Assembly (NCBI GenBank): GCA_947034895.1
Contig: OX344761.1
Location: 91,277,447-91,341,446 of the forward strand
From: Rhytidiadelphus loreus
Taxonomy: Eukaryota; Streptophyta; Bryopsida; Hypnales; Hylocomiaceae
Reading direction: 5' to 3'
Length of the DNA: 64,000 nt
Under the pieces are notes generated by a model that was given only the letters and a program-made list of their open reading frames with translations, made no database searches and was not told the origin of the DNA. The position numbers were made by a program, and so were the translations under genes. Shown piece by piece: positions 1 to 12,261 of the stretch (the first letter of the stretch is position 1; every line of letters starts with the position of its first letter).

Positions 1-124
1 AGGTTTGCAGTGCTTTTAGGCTCAAAACTACTTCAAAGTACTCAAACCCAAAGCAAGGCTAAAATCTTGATCTATATTTATTCATTAATAGATCCAACGG
101 TAGGATCCTTTAGTTAACTTGTTA

Positions 125-440
125 GAGTATATTGTCCTAAATCATTACATGGGATTCAGGCCTTTGGAAGGGCCATTTCAAGTTGTTTCCATTGCTGGAA
201 ACCAGCCTGAACTGCCTGGAATTAAAATAATAATAATTTTAAAATTTTAAAATTTTAAATTAAGATATGAAAATGAAAATAAAAAACATTAAAAAATTAA
301 TTTTAAAATAATTTTTTAATATTTGTTGATGTGGTCGACTCTTGACACATCAGCATCCTGCATGGCGGAGTTACCAGTGTTTGGGAACGCTGAGGAACTT
401 GTAGCCTTCTACTGCAGTTGAATCCCGTCCAATGTTTCAA
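125..440 (+). repeat. Dispersed repeat, copy 1 of 3 (AT-rich core, CCAATG-TTTC end)
   Basis: This segment aligns by eye with 37835-38110 and, inverted, with 63717-63995. Shared landmarks in order are CATTACATG, TTCAGGCCT, a TTTTAAAAT-rich core, GATGTGG(C/T)CG, TTGGGAACG and a closing CCAATG(C/T)TTC. No coding potential is seen. It is probably a non-autonomous transposon; the left end may lie outside the window. Confidence 0.5.
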
Positions 441-896
441 AATAAAAAACCTTACCAATTGCAAGATCAAGTCACTTGAATTTGAAAATAAGCATTTTTA
501 ATTCTTTCCAAATGGCTAGATTTCATCTTTCAATCTTTTTATACAAAAATTTGTAGATCCTACAACATGTTACTCTCCATAATATCACTAAGAAATTTCA
601 AACAAAAAATATTTCATTGTCATGCTTGAAAAAAATAGTAATTAGAATGAAGTAGAGTATGATATAAAATACTAAATTGTTAAGAATTTAGTTATGGAAT
701 TGAAATGCCAACCTCAATTGTTGTAATGCTGTAATAATTATACAATCTACATCCGATGCTTTTATTTTTATTTTTTTCAAAAATATTGAAAAGTGAGTTA
801 AATATAGGACTTTAAAAGTTTATTGTAGAGTAGAGATTCCATAACTACCCTCAAACTAAATCTCCTCATAACTTTCATTTCATTAATCTAAATGGA
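441..896. other. AT-rich intergenic DNA
   Basis: No open frame, RNA gene or structured repeat is recognised here. Confidence 0.4.
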
Positions 897-1342
897 ATAG
901 GGATAGTCACACCTTCTTCACCAAGCACTTGGAGAATGGAGAATGAGAGGTTTGGTGAGGGTTTGATGGAGCCAATGAGAAGCCGCGGTGGATGAAGAAG
1001 GTGAGACCCTCCTATAAGATGTGTCAACAGTGGAGAATGAAATAAATAGAGAATCCATTTATCTAGACATAAGGTTAGATGTAAGGTAGGAGGTAAATCA
1101 ATAGCAATGAAGATGAAAGTGGCAACGGAAAGGTGAAAGTATAGAGCATAAAAAAAAAATTTAGTTGGATATATCTTCTCCACTCCCAATCTTCACCTCT
1201 AGTTGGGAGTGCAAAAGATATATCCAACTAAAAATATTTTGTTGCGGAGGGCCAACATAAAGCCAACCCTAAGCTACCATGTTTTCAACTTTCCATTCTC
1301 TATTTTCCAAGTGCCGAGTGAAAAAGGTGTGACTACCTATAA
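897..1342. mobile_element. Foldback (long inverted repeat) element
   Basis: The outer ends pair: GATAGTCACACCTT near 904 matches AAGGTGTGACTACC near 1326, and further in GCACTTGGAGAATGGAGAAT pairs with its diverged complement near 1290-1310. The inner arms pair TTTAGTTGGATATATCTTC (from about 1160) with AAGATATATCCAACTAAA (ending about 1231) around a short loop. It carries no real gene. The superfamily cannot be set because a clear target-site duplication was not found. Confidence 0.55.
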
Positions 1343-3290
1343 TGGTTCAAATCTTTCCATGTATACATTCATATAGAAAAATATTTCAGATTTTTATTAT
1401 TTTTTTAAAAAGGTGATTTAAAAAAATAAATTCTGAGTTGCCTAGGCAGCTTGTCAAACAATGAAAATTATGTAGCATTAGGGCACAAAAAAAATTTAAT
1501 TTGTAGTAAGCTGCCCGAAATTGCTATATTGCTAAAAAAACAATGTTTGGTCCTTTGGGGGTTAATTTGTAGACCAATATCCCCCCAAAAGAAAACTTTT
1601 ATTTGAAGTTCTTTGTTTATTTATAAAATCTAAAATCATAGATTTAAAAAAATAATCAATAATTTGAAATTTTAAAAATGATATTTCATAAATTTTGAAT
1701 TCCAAAATTATACCATTTTGACACAAACAGTGTTGAAATCGACCTATGGGTATGGTGTCTCCATCCTTGTGCTAGAATAGTTAATACGAACAAGGCCAAG
1801 GAAAAATATTTCCTTACTTCTTTTTAATGTTGATTCAAGGTCTTTGAAATATCCTTGATTCCAAAGAAGAATTCATGATTGATCATTTGTGGTATTAATA
1901 TATAATAAGTTTGAATATTTTTTCCAAAGGTGAAAAAGGAGGCTATAAATTCTCAGTGACATTGTATAATCTAGTTGACTTTCCACATGGATTATTCTAA
2001 ATTCCTCAAAATAAAGAATTTCCTTCCAAGAATATATAAGGGACTTTTATTTAACTTTGTATTCAACTCTTTGTAATCTTTTGGCCAAAGCTTAGCCAGA
2101 AGATTGAACATATGAGCAAGATAACTAGTTTTCTATTTGCAAACCACCCATTGATGATCTATGTAATCATTCTTTGAAAATGACTTGATAATTTAATTTT
2201 CAGATGTAAATTTATTTTTTCAATCTATAAATGGAATACAAATAAATAAACAAATAAATGTAACATTCAATTGCAGAATGTTTATAAATAGAAGGTTTTT
2301 TAAGCTTTCAAAAAATATAAAGAATTTATTAGAGCCATGAATTCCTTACCCTTTAAATTTTGAGTCAATTGGAGTAAGTTATAGCAAAAAATTATGGCAA
2401 AAAAATTCAACTACCAAAGATGAATGCCAAGATATATTCGACATTTAATTGTTTCAAGGGTCTTTGCAAGAAATACCTACCATTTTTGTCTCAAAATAGC
2501 CTATTTTAGTGAGTACCATGGCTTTTGGAATAAGTTTCTTAAAATGAATTAAAATATGGATAATTTGTAAAGCATTCAAAATAGTACATGTGTGAAAATT
2601 TAGGCCTAGCTCTAAAATTTATGCACAAAAGAACAACAATGGAAAATATCAAGAAAATTATAGATATTTGATGTTTGATTTTTAGAAAATAGTAAATTTT
2701 ATTATAAATAAACTAAAATTGACCATTTTTCTTAACTTGAAGATGCTCCTTCTCAACCATTTGCATCTTTGAGAAAAACAAATTGTGCTCTATGCACTTG
2801 TATATTAAAGGTAGTGCACTTTGAGCACATGTGGAAGGTTAATACTTTACTATTTTTAGAAAATCTTTTCTTGTACTTATGTAACTTTAATAGAAGTCCT
2901 CATCTCCCAATTTTGAACTTCAAATTTACATTTCTGGATTAAAAAATAGTACTAAATCCCCCTTCCACATGGCAAAGGTAGACGTCTACATTTGTATTGT
3001 TTAGAAATATTAAACTAATTTAAGAAGATTAAAAACAATTAATATATGTCTACAACTAACACATGTACCTTCATTTCAAATTTCATACATAATTGACGTA
3101 TGACACAAAAGTTATGAGAAAAAAACACTTGTCTAAGGCGAAAGGGACAAGAAAAAAAAGATAAGTCTTTTTACAATCACCCTCTTGCAATCACCCTAAT
3201 TTGCATTTCAGTAAATGCAAAATTATCCTTTTACATCTTGTGTCCCTGTCCCGTATAGCTACTCAAGCATACTTGTTATTCACCAGGTCC
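1343..3290. other. AT-rich intergenic DNA without recognisable genes
   Basis: Long A/T runs, no convincing frame and no clear terminal repeats. A GGGGGTTAA motif near 1557 resembles the ends of the TTAA-bounded elements listed elsewhere, but no partner end was found. Confidence 0.4.
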
Positions 3291-3298
3291 ATTGGGCC

Positions 3299-3352
3299 AA
3301 CCCTAGACCCTAAAATCCTAATAGAAATTCCTAAACCCTAAAACCAACCTCT
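3299..3352 (+). repeat. Degenerate CCCTAAA-like heptamers
   Basis: ACCCTA, ACCCTAAAA, TCCTAA and CTAAACCCTAAAACC occur within about 50 bp. This resembles a degraded interstitial plant-type telomere tract but is too short and imperfect to be sure. Confidence 0.3.
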
Positions 3353-3807
3353 AGCCACCAACCTTATGTACACAAGGGAAGCATTTCAGAACAATAATGA
3401 ACACCACAGGTACATGTGGGCAAAGTTGGAATTTGGGTGGGACGGTAGTAGGGTTCACTTCTATTACTCTTTTAGCAGCAGTCGGTCAGCTTTCCAGGGA
3501 CAGGAGTGTCTGTTTTGCAGCTTTCGTGGCCTGCCTCCAACCGGAAAGCACATGAGCCCCCCCGGCCGTGTAAAATAGTTCACGGTCCCAGAGCGAAGCT
3601 TACAACTGTCTGTTGATGAATTTCCACGTGTTGCCGGCCACCCCGGTTGCCCCTCCCATTTACATTGTGAAGCCTCTGTCTGGGCGGCTTTCGGGATGCA
3701 AGCACACCTTTGTAGAACTCATCGAAACTTCAGCAGAACTGAAACTTCCGCTGATGGTGAACATCTGGAGCATGTGAACAGCAATTGCATTCAAGCTTGC
3801 AGAAGCT

Positions 3808-4720
3808 GCAGTAGGGAGAGCACTTCAGCAAAACACTGACGGCATGTTTTCTTGATCGAGTTCAACCCCCAAATGACTGTACAAGGGCTCACTTCTTTAA
3901 TGTTATTTCCCCAGAAAAGGACACTGGAGAACATCCTGCACACTTGTCTCACCGTCATTGAATGTAGACTCTTGTCACAAATTCAAACTGTGTCGTGAGT
4001 GACATGTTGGAACAATACTATACTTCCCCTGTCTCAAAATAAAATAATCCGTGTCTCAAAATAAATCCGTGGTTACTAGTGAGAAAGTAGTTACGTTGGA
4101 GTACCACGGATTTACTTTGAGACAAAGGAAGTAATTCTCAATCCTCCCCAATCGCATCATAGACTTCTGCAGCAGAGATTGAACGTTCAGCAAAACATTG
4201 ACACCATTTTTTGTGTTTTTCGATCAAAGAGTGAAACTCGTGACTGTAATCTACACTCACTTGGACTTCTTGAATATTTCTGTTTGGAAAATCACATTGG
4301 AGAGTATTCTTTTCACTTGTCTAGCTCACTGACATGGATTGTAACATGCTTGCCACAAATTTAATCTACGTCGTGAGTGAAATGTATGTTTGAACAAGAA
4401 CTTTCAACGTACCCTCTCCAAGTGCATCATGGACTTCCGCAGCGTGCCGATTGAACGTTCAGCAAAACATTGACACCATCTGTTGTGATTCTTCAAGAGT
4501 TGAAGCAATTACACTACGTAATCTGCACTTGTACTTTTTGAATATTCCTTCTCAGAAACAATATTCTAGAATATCCTGCAGATTTCTCACACTATCATTG
4601 ATTTTAGTACACTTTACACACATTCAAACTATGTCTTGAGTCGTTTTCAGGAACCTCACATACTCAAAATTACACTCAACCAGACAAACCTCTCTAATTG
4701 CATCATGGATTTCCAAACGG
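3808..4720 (+). repeat. Three degenerate tandem units of about 250-275 bp
   Basis: The anchor TTCAGCAAAACA(T/C)TGAC recurs near 3823, 4186 and 4458, followed each time by related text, including a GTCGTGAGTGA-type block in the first two units and ending in GCATCAT(G/A)GA. The first spacing is long because a 109-bp MITE sits in unit 1. Short open frames in the units do not stay in register, so a coding role is not supported. Confidence 0.6.
4023..4131 (+). mobile_element. Stowaway-like MITE, TA target duplication
   Basis: TA sits at 4021-4022 and 4132-4133. The ends are CTTCCCCTGTCTCAAAATAA and, inverted, TTTGAGACAAAGGAAG, close to the well-known Stowaway terminus CTCCCTCCGTCCCAAAATAA. The interior also pairs (ATCCGTG with CACGGAT). 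Units 2 and 3 of the tandem array lack it, confirming an insertion into unit 1. Confidence 0.75.
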
Positions 4721-5114
4721 GAAAAATGTGCTTCCAAATGCAGTATGTTATGTGTTCAAAACTTGACATTCACCAAGGATTTGTGCAATTAGATTTGTCC
4801 ACAACATAAGAAAATCTGGGGATATGCAGGGAATGTGCTGAAAAACAGAGGGCGCAATTAGAGGGCGTTGGGTGTAAAGTGTAATCCGGTTTCTGAAAGT
4901 ATGAATAGCTCAAGCAATGCACCCAAGACTATCATAACTCATACCCAATCATACAAGCTGCAATTGATTTTGATCGGACAGTACCCAAAATCCTGCCTCA
5001 TTCTCTCTACGAAGTAATCCTCATTAGAGTATGTGTAAGTATATGGACATAATTCGTTGCCAGTGAATGTACGTCTACATTCTACTTGTGATCCACCTCA
5101 TTGTCGCTAATTGC

Positions 5115-5348
5115 TCAAAATTTCTGCACAAGGTTAGTCATCGACGATGCCAGCAATGAACCGATTCCTGGTTTCAGGGTACCAATAAATGTGCTCGATA
5201 CTTGGCCTGCTTCATGTGAAGCTACAGTATATGTTACAAAGTTCCCTGCTGCAGCAGAAGTGTTGAGAAGCTCTCCACTCGGAACCACTGCCATCTCCTG
5301 CAGCACCCATTTGATGTTTACAACGAACTTAAGCTGCAATGCCGCTTA
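5115..5348 (-). CDS. Possible exon or gene remnant, unidentified
   Basis: An open stretch of about 74 codons on the minus strand ends with TGA at 5115-5117. It is preceded by TTGCAG, a possible splice acceptor, at about 5341-5346, and has no ATG at its start. The translation looks protein-like: hydrophobic start, then a segment ending GTLKPGIGSLLASSMTN. The opposite strand is also open, so this may be chance. I recognise no domain and no flanking exons. If real, it would be a terminal exon of a gene lying to the right. Confidence 0.2.
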
Positions 5349-6072
5349 GTTTCCTATCCTTAATATCAGACAGTCACGTGTCGTTGTGCTCTGAATTGAA
5401 GAACTCAAGAAGCTGTCCAGCCTATTTGAACAAGCCAAGCAAGCTGGAATAAGTAGTTCACACCTGCTTCTAGCTACATTCTAGCTTCTCTACCAATCGA
5501 ACTAGCTAACTTCCTGGTATGTATCTCAGCTCAGTACATTTCAAATAACCTAAGACTAGGTAAACACATGTAATAGAACTGTGTTTGAATGAGCTAATGT
5601 AATGTGTTTAATTCCTTAAGGATTAAGAGAGATTTACGCGGGAGGACTAATGGTATGTTCTCACTTGGCATTTGGTAACAACGATAAAAAAATATAACTT
5701 CCCACCACCCCATATGTATATTAAGAGCTTCTCTATTAAATTCTAAACTCAAAGAGAGAGTGGCCCTTGAATTTCAGTTGTGCTACTTCCCTACATAAAG
5801 ACTTTGTTGTTAGTTAATTGCCCATCTCCAACCCCATTAACTAATTGTGTCCTTAACAATTTGAAATTTACGTTTCCTATTGATTGAGGTGATGTGTAAC
5901 ATTGGGCGTAATTCACGTAACTACGCAAACAGTGCCCTCTTTTATTGACCTGACCGACGTTCTTTTCCCTTGCCAGCTTGCCGTCCAACTAGGATCGGCA
6001 TTTACTAAAGAGCATAAGTTAATGTGAACACACACACAATTCTCTTTCTAATAGCACCCAAAAGATTAGGCC
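5349..6072. other. Intergenic DNA
   Basis: Only short chance frames are seen; no terminal repeats or RNA genes are recognised. Confidence 0.35.
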
Positions 6073-6529
6073 TTAATCCCTAAATGCCCGAGGCACCCCA
6101 ATCTGGTGTTTGCAAAATTTTGAAGTTAAATAAAATCTAAACAATTTGCTATTTTTAGTAGTTTATATTTTTGGAAAGTTCTTCTTGAAGTCTAGTTTTA
6201 GCCTCAAAAACATTACATGTTAGGCCCTTCAACCTCATTTTTTTTGTCACCAACTTTTTAGATTTGACTTGTGAAAAGAGGATTGAAAGACTTCACATCA
6301 ATTTTGTAGTTTAAACACCCTCATGGTCAAACGTTATAATCTTTCACTCCATAAGTGATATTGTTGTGTTTTCTTTCCCTATGAGATCTCTAACATGTCT
6401 AGCTAGTTTGAATTTGTATAGTTACAATTTTTTTTTAAATTGATACAACTTATCAAAATGTTGGCATTTTGTTCAATTTAGAGCAAATTCCAAGAAGCTC
6501 AAAACAGGCCTTGGACATTTAGGGGTTAA
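6073..6529. mobile_element. TTAA-bounded MITE (piggyBac-like), 457 bp
   Basis: It starts TTAATCCCTAAATGCCCGAG and ends, read inverted, TTAACCCCTAAATGTCCAAG, so terminal inverted repeats of about 20 bp abut TTAA at both sides. TTAA target duplication with CCC-type ends is the hallmark of piggyBac transposons. No transposase is encoded. Related ends are at 11375-12261, 13861-14091, 26990-27623 and 45453-46388. Confidence 0.65.
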
Positions 6530-7344
6530 CGCCAAGTGCGAACATACCATAATGCATTTTTGTGTAACTTCTTCAACACTAATCCTATTTGCTGATTTTT
6601 TAATTGCTGTCTGCAATGTCTTGATGTAGGGACAGAGCTGGCAAGTTTTAATTGCAACTTAGTCGTTGCGCGGACGTACAGAACTCTGTGACGAACTGAC
6701 GATGTCGTGACAACCAAGTTTCACATTATTTTGATGCCTGTAGCTTTCAGTGATGCTCAGGGTCGCTGGCAAGCAATCGGAATTGACAATGACGACCAAA
6801 GACGAAGGGTTTTTCTTTTCGTTTTTTCTGGGCAGCGCAGGAAGTCATCTCCAGTGGATTGCTGAACTGAGCTATTTACATCCATCAATATGGATGAAAT
6901 ATACAAAACGTAGATAAAAACACAAATTACCATCCAACAATGTGTAAATTAATCTAATAATAGAGCAATATTGTCCTTGTAATTTTTTTAGCAATTGAGT
7001 GATTCCATCCATTGAAAATAGGTGAATCTATCAACAAAGATTCCTTCAAAAAAAATTTATAGCTTTTGAGCAATAGATTCCCCCTCCAAATAAAAGATTG
7101 TCAAGATGACAACACAATTAAAACGATATTCATTAACCATTTGCATTGTACAAGTAGAAATAACCACATTCCTAACCTATTGTTTGAAATACGCGTATTA
7201 TTGTTCATATATGAAATATTTTAACATTCTATTGTAGAAAACTACATACACCATGATGGTGTCTCTTTTAAGCTCATTGTCATTGTGACAAACTGTCACA
7301 ATGAGCTCAAAACTCCTTTAATAAATTTTTTTCTTCTTATTTAC
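6530..7344. other. Intergenic DNA with one hairpin
   Basis: The only structure noted is an inverted repeat near 7271-7312 (AGCTCATTGT ... TTGTGACA / TGTCACAA TGAGCT). No gene recognised. Confidence 0.35.
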
Positions 7345-7475
7345 CCCACCCCCTCCCCCACCCCAAAATATTTTCAATTAATTTTTTTTCCTAAACCTCC
7401 CCCTTCCCCTCCCCCACCCCAAAATATTTTCAATTAATTTTTTTTCCTAAACCTCCCCCTTCCCCTCCCCCTCTT
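7345..7475 (+). repeat. 56-bp tandem duplication with C-rich tracts
   Basis: CCCCACCCCAAAATATTTTC recurs with a period of 56 bp (AAAATA at 7365 and 7421), each time followed by an AATTAA/TTTTTT stretch and then C-rich text. Two units are nearly identical, so the duplication is recent. Confidence 0.8.
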
Positions 7476-8854
7476 TGTAATTTTCAGAATTAGGTTCTTT
7501 CACAATACTATAGGATATTTGTTTTCCAAGTACGTATCCATATCCGATATGGATACAAATACAGATATTTGAGATCAATGGTTGGGGGGTGGGGTTGTAA
7601 TTTTTTTTCCTAAAAAATCAACAACTCTCGTTTTTTGGAAGGGAGGGGGCCATTAATTAATGGCCAAATGGCTAATTCACTCTTTTCGGTACATTGTACA
7701 TTGTGATGGTGCATCTTGAAGATCATGATGTTTGTACAAAGTATATTTCAAATAGGAAAAATAAGATTTTCAAAAGGGTTTTGATTTAGGAAGCAGCAAT
7801 GTGAGGAATGTTTTTCAAAAGTGAACGTTAGCTAGTTCAACACTTTGTGCGCTTGGAAATTCAAAAATGGAGACCCAATGTAATGTTGTGTGCATCGAAG
7901 TGTGCACTTGCAATATATGTTGTTGAATAGGTATCTTCAAAAGAACTAGGGTATGTACATAAAGCAACCACAATATTAAACCTCGAAGGATCACACCTTC
8001 AAATTTTGAATAATGAATGAATACAAATAGACACTATAAATCATAGTCATTAGAGAAAAAATGAACTCTCTAGAAAGCTACTAAAAAACTCTCAAGAGGA
8101 CCCAAAGATTACATTTTTATTTTGTATTTCCATGAATTTCTTCCCCTATTGTTGCCAAGTAGGTGATACACTTAACTATTTCCAATTAGTGATGCACTTG
8201 ACTATTGTTTATGAATTAGGATTCAACATTTTAAACTTAAAAGGAAAATATTAATCATAGTTTATTCATATTACAAATATTCAATCTATATTTAATGACA
8301 AGTGTAGTAGTGATCTAATTGTGTGTCTATGTGGATGTATACTACAAATCATATTTTACAATGTTTATGCAAAAGTTAGCATTAAATAATTCTTCTAAAT
8401 TGCATTTTATAATGTATCTTCACAATTTTGGAAATTTAGCCTACCTTGATATAGACTATCATGTGTCCATCCGAGTGTCCATCATGTCCCAAATCCTTAA
8501 ATTTTGCTTGATGCTTGTTCAATATTATCCAAACTACTAATAGTTCAAGAACAAGAATGAGTGTTTGAAATGTAAATGCATCTAAGGTATCTAACATCTT
8601 GAAAGGAATGTACGTCACCTCACCTAATTGCAACACACTTACACTAAAATACCCCCATACAAATCCTCATCTAAAATTTGTAGTCTCTATTTATATATAT
8701 ATATTTTAGGGTATTCATATAATATGAATTTTTATTAATATTAAGTTAGCCTTGACAAATAGAAGCTGTGCAATTTTTTTATAGTATGATTAATATAGAT
8801 GTGGACAAATTATTTCATATGGATGATAAAATGGACATAGTCAAGAAAATCTAC
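7476..8854. other. AT-rich intergenic DNA
   Basis: No convincing gene or terminal repeat. Short frames at 8319-8636 overlap on both strands and look like chance. Confidence 0.35.
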
Positions 8855-8981
8855 AATCACTAGAAGAAAAACGTGTCCGGTGCAACCGGCCATATGCAAC
8901 TCAAATGCAACTAAGTGTCCTATATAACTATCTTGCAACTGCAATTTTCTATAATTGCACCAACTTTGATGTGTATGTTGT

Positions 8982-9062
8982 TGTAGTTGCAGAGTAGTTG
9001 TTGTAGTTGCAGAGTAGTCGTTGTAGTTGCAGAGTAGTCGTTGTAGTTGCAAAGTAGTCGCA
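8982..9062 (+). repeat. 20-bp tandem array inside the CACTA element
   Basis: TTGTAGTTGCAGAGTAGT(C/T)G repeats about four times. Each unit carries the TAGTTGC subterminal motif, so the array multiplies probable transposase-binding sites. Confidence 0.85.
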
Positions 9063-9875
9063 GAAAAAAATGTAGGAAAATGGAATCGTAACAGAGTAGG
9101 TATTTTACATCCTATATTCGTTAGAAGTGTCGATGTGGACAACTTTGCTTTATGTGGAATCCACAACTAGAGTGCAACTAGAAATCAATTCAAAGACAAC
9201 TAGAAAACAACTATAGAACAACCAAAATACAACTAGTTTACAACTACAAAACAACTACAAGAAGACAAGTTATGCAACTAGGAAACGACTACATTTTGAG
9301 TAGAAAACTACTAAGAAATCATTAGAAGATTAATATAGAATAACTATAGACAACCAGAAGACTACAAAACAATTATAGTCGGATTTATTATTTGAAATGC
9401 TATGGAACTTGCTTCAAGTTCACAATTTGTTCTTTTGTTACATGAGTTATAAATGAATCATTGCCCTACATAAAGCTCATATCGGTTGAAAACAACACTT
9501 CAAAATATAGCTCATAATGGCTTTTACAACTTTATGATAAACTTGACTCAATGGCTTCCATGAAATAGAGGATTTCTAGTTGACTCTTTTTTTCACAAAA
9601 TATAATACATCTGTATATGAAGTCTCTTTGAACTAAAGAACAATACATTCAAAGATAGTTTCAAACTTGAGAATAACAAAATGGATTGCAAAAATTTCAA
9701 TATCTTGCAAATGTTAAGAGATTGTCTTCTTCAGATAACTCTATGGCTCCAACCAAAGATGGAACAGGAGGAAGAGGTGGCACATCCTTTGAAATAGTCA
9801 AACTAGAAGCTTAAATAATGATGTTGACAAACACATTTGATGTGTTTACAAATTTTTATCGAGCACAAGTTTCTT

Positions 9876-10116
9876 GCACCAACTTTGATGTGTAAGTTGT
9901 TGTAGTTGCAGAGTAGTCATAGAAAAAATTGTAGGAAAATGAAATCGTAACAGAGTAGATATTTTACATCCTATATTTGTTAGAAGTGTTGATGTAGACA
10001 ACTTTGTGCTATGTGGAATCCACAACTACAGTGCAACTAGAAATCAATTCAAAGACAACTAGTAAACAACTATAGAACAACCAAAATACAACTGGTTTAC
10101 AACTACAAGAAGACAA
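9876..10116 (+). repeat. Internal direct duplication within the CACTA element
   Basis: This block repeats about 8957-9275 (landmarks GCACCAACTTTGATGTGTA, AATCGTAACAGAGTAG, TGTGGAATCCACAACTA), minus three of the four 20-bp units. It shows stepwise internal rearrangement of the element. Confidence 0.75.
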
Positions 10117-10654
10117 GTTTACTTTAATATAATTCATGCATTTTATATATCCCATATCATTTGTCATACCTACTGCCACCCCACTTGTATAAATAATTTG
10201 TCTTCTTAACACCCTAAAATCACAATAAGTGGCCTTTGGAGCTACCTAACATAATTGTTCAGTATGGTGAGTATTGTATGATATATGGTGTATATTGTAT
10301 GGTATATTATATGTGTTGTATTATGTATGGTATATTATATGTATTGTATTATGTATGGTATATTGTGTATAATATATTGTATATTGTATTATGAGTATAC
10401 TAGTTGACCATCAATTGCAAATGAGTTGTAAAACACTTGTATGCAGTCGATTACAAGTTGCACAAATGTATCATCAAGATGCATAGTAGTTGCAAATAAG
10501 TTGTACTCATGATTCATGAGTCACAAAAAAGTTACAAAAAAGTTGTACATATCCTATAAAGTAATTACAGTAGTCATAGAAAAGTCATAATTTAGTTGCA
10601 AACCAGTTGATAAGAAGTGGCAAACATGTCAAAAATGAGTTGCAAATTGCTTAC

Positions 10655-10738
10655 ATTGTCCCATAATCATTGTCCCATAATCATTCTCTCATAATCATTC
10701 TCCCATAATCATTCTCCCATAATCATTCTCCCATAATC
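10655..10738 (+). repeat. 14-bp tandem array in the CACTA element
   Basis: CCCATAATCATTCT repeats about five times with slight variation (TGTCCC, CTCTC, CTCCC variants). Confidence 0.8.
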
Positions 10739-11115
10739 AAATATATACCTAAAGCACTTGCGAAGTAGTTGAAATGAAGTAGCAGACCAATCGCATCAAA
10801 GTTGCAATGAAGTCACAAACAAGTTGCAACTTAGTTACCTACCTCAAACAACAGTGAATACCACTTAGGCAACCACGTCATAAAGCGCATCAATGAAGTT
10901 CCACGTAAGCTACAGAATGCGAGACTAAAACGTTTTGCCTTGTAACTACGGTGCAACTAGAAAACTTGTCCATAGCAACTGGGGCCCTCCAAATTCTCAC
11001 CAGTTGCAAATGTCCGGTGCAACTAAAAACTAGTTGCTCTTTGTAGTTGCAAAACCCCTCATTTTCTTCTAGTGAATGAAGGGTGGTTGACTAAAATTGT
11101 ACCATGGTACTTGTA

Positions 11116-11116
<1 letters not shown>

Positions 11117-11147
<31 letters not shown>
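11117..11147. repeat. (TA)n microsatellite
   Basis: An uninterrupted run of about 15 TA dinucleotides lies just outside the CACTA element. Confidence 0.85.
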
Positions 11148-11152
<5 letters not shown>

Positions 11153-11374
11153 TGTAAATGTAAAACATCAACTAAAAGTGACAAAATTGTCACATTGTAT
11201 GAATAGGGAGGTTTACCTTAGTAGGTTCAACAAATTGAAAATTGTACAATATGAAGATAGAATGAATAGTCCATTTAACTCTAATCTTTGAAGCCATATG
11301 TGTTTTATCACATTCATATTGAATGAAATTTTCATGGGATAGTTTCATTAGAAATTCTAAAGTGTTCAATGTTA

Positions 11375-12261
11375 TTAATCCCTAAAGACTAGAGGGTATT
11401 TTGGAAGAGGAAAAATCTAAAATTACCAATTTTTGATGCATTGCCTAAAAATAAAAAATCATTTAAAAAAATAATAATTATATAAAAATATATTATATAG
11501 TTATGGCAATGTGTGAAAACATTTTCAGCCCATTTGACTATATAGATTGAAAGATTATAATGTTTGAAGTGAGAAAAAAATCTTTATTTTCATTCATGTG
11601 AATTAGGATTAGCAAACTTCAAGCCCTCTTGGAGTGAAATTTTTGGTTTACACAAAAATGAGGATTTTGGTTGTTCACAAATATATAATGTTAGATTCAC
11701 TCATGAAAAATCTAAATCAACCTACAATGCAAAGAGGTTAAGTGCATTGGCAATACACTAGTCTTTTTTTGATGATTTCTTGTGCAATGAGATATTTTTT
11801 AATTTGAAATCCAAATGGTTAAAAATTAGAAACAAACATTTATAATATGTGGAATTTTTTTCAAGAACTTTGATTTCACATATTGCAAGATAATAGGGCT
11901 TGAGGTTAGAAGAAAAGGTTTTTTTCTTGAAGCCACCCTAACATAGCTAATAAAGTTTGATTCCTCTAAAAATGAGATTTGAGAATTAAATTGTTTTAGA
12001 AAATTATATTCCATATTTTATTAGTAACACAAATGCCAAATTTCAGTAGTTGATGAGTGATTTTGCCAAAGATGCCCCAAAGATGTCCAAATTGCAAGGG
12101 CTGCCAAAAAAGTTTAGGGCAAAAAAAAATTATATCCACATAGAGGATCATGTTTACATCTTGTGTCAAAATTTTATGATCATCTAACCAAATTGACTTC
12201 AAAGGAACCTACTTGGAGTTTCAATTGTTCGTTCAATGGACAATTGGCCTTTAGGTGTTAA
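11375..12261. mobile_element. TTAA-bounded element, about 0.9 kb
   Basis: The left end is TTAATCCCTAAAGAC and the right end read inverted is TTAACACCTAAAGGCC. The interior right half matches 13861-14091 (TCACACTTTGTGTCAAAATTT-type segment). Short minus-strand frames between 11826 and 12202 have no recognisable domain. Probably a non-autonomous piggyBac-like element. Confidence 0.5.

Larger units (their letters stand above)
8858..11074. mobile_element. Non-autonomous CACTA (En/Spm-type) transposon, 2217 bp
   Basis: The left end is CACTAGAAGAAAAACG and the right end reads inverted CACTAGAAGAAAATGAGG, giving 14-bp matching termini. A 3-bp duplication AAT lies at 8855-8857 and 11075-11077. Both subterminal regions are packed with short TAGTTGCA / TGCAACTA and CAACTAG motifs in both orientations, like the transposase-binding subterminal repeats of En/Spm. 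No transposase reading frame survives, so it would depend on a full-length relative. It contains tandem arrays and an internal duplication, annotated separately. Confidence 0.88.

Noticed and set aside
4179..4639. Frames of about 60 codons within the tandem units as a repeated protein
   Set aside because: They start with TTG, differ in frame structure between units and lack shared residues beyond the first few codons.
10655..10738. CRISPR-like array
   Set aside because: Pure 14-bp tandem repeat without spacers, inside a transposon in a eukaryotic genome.
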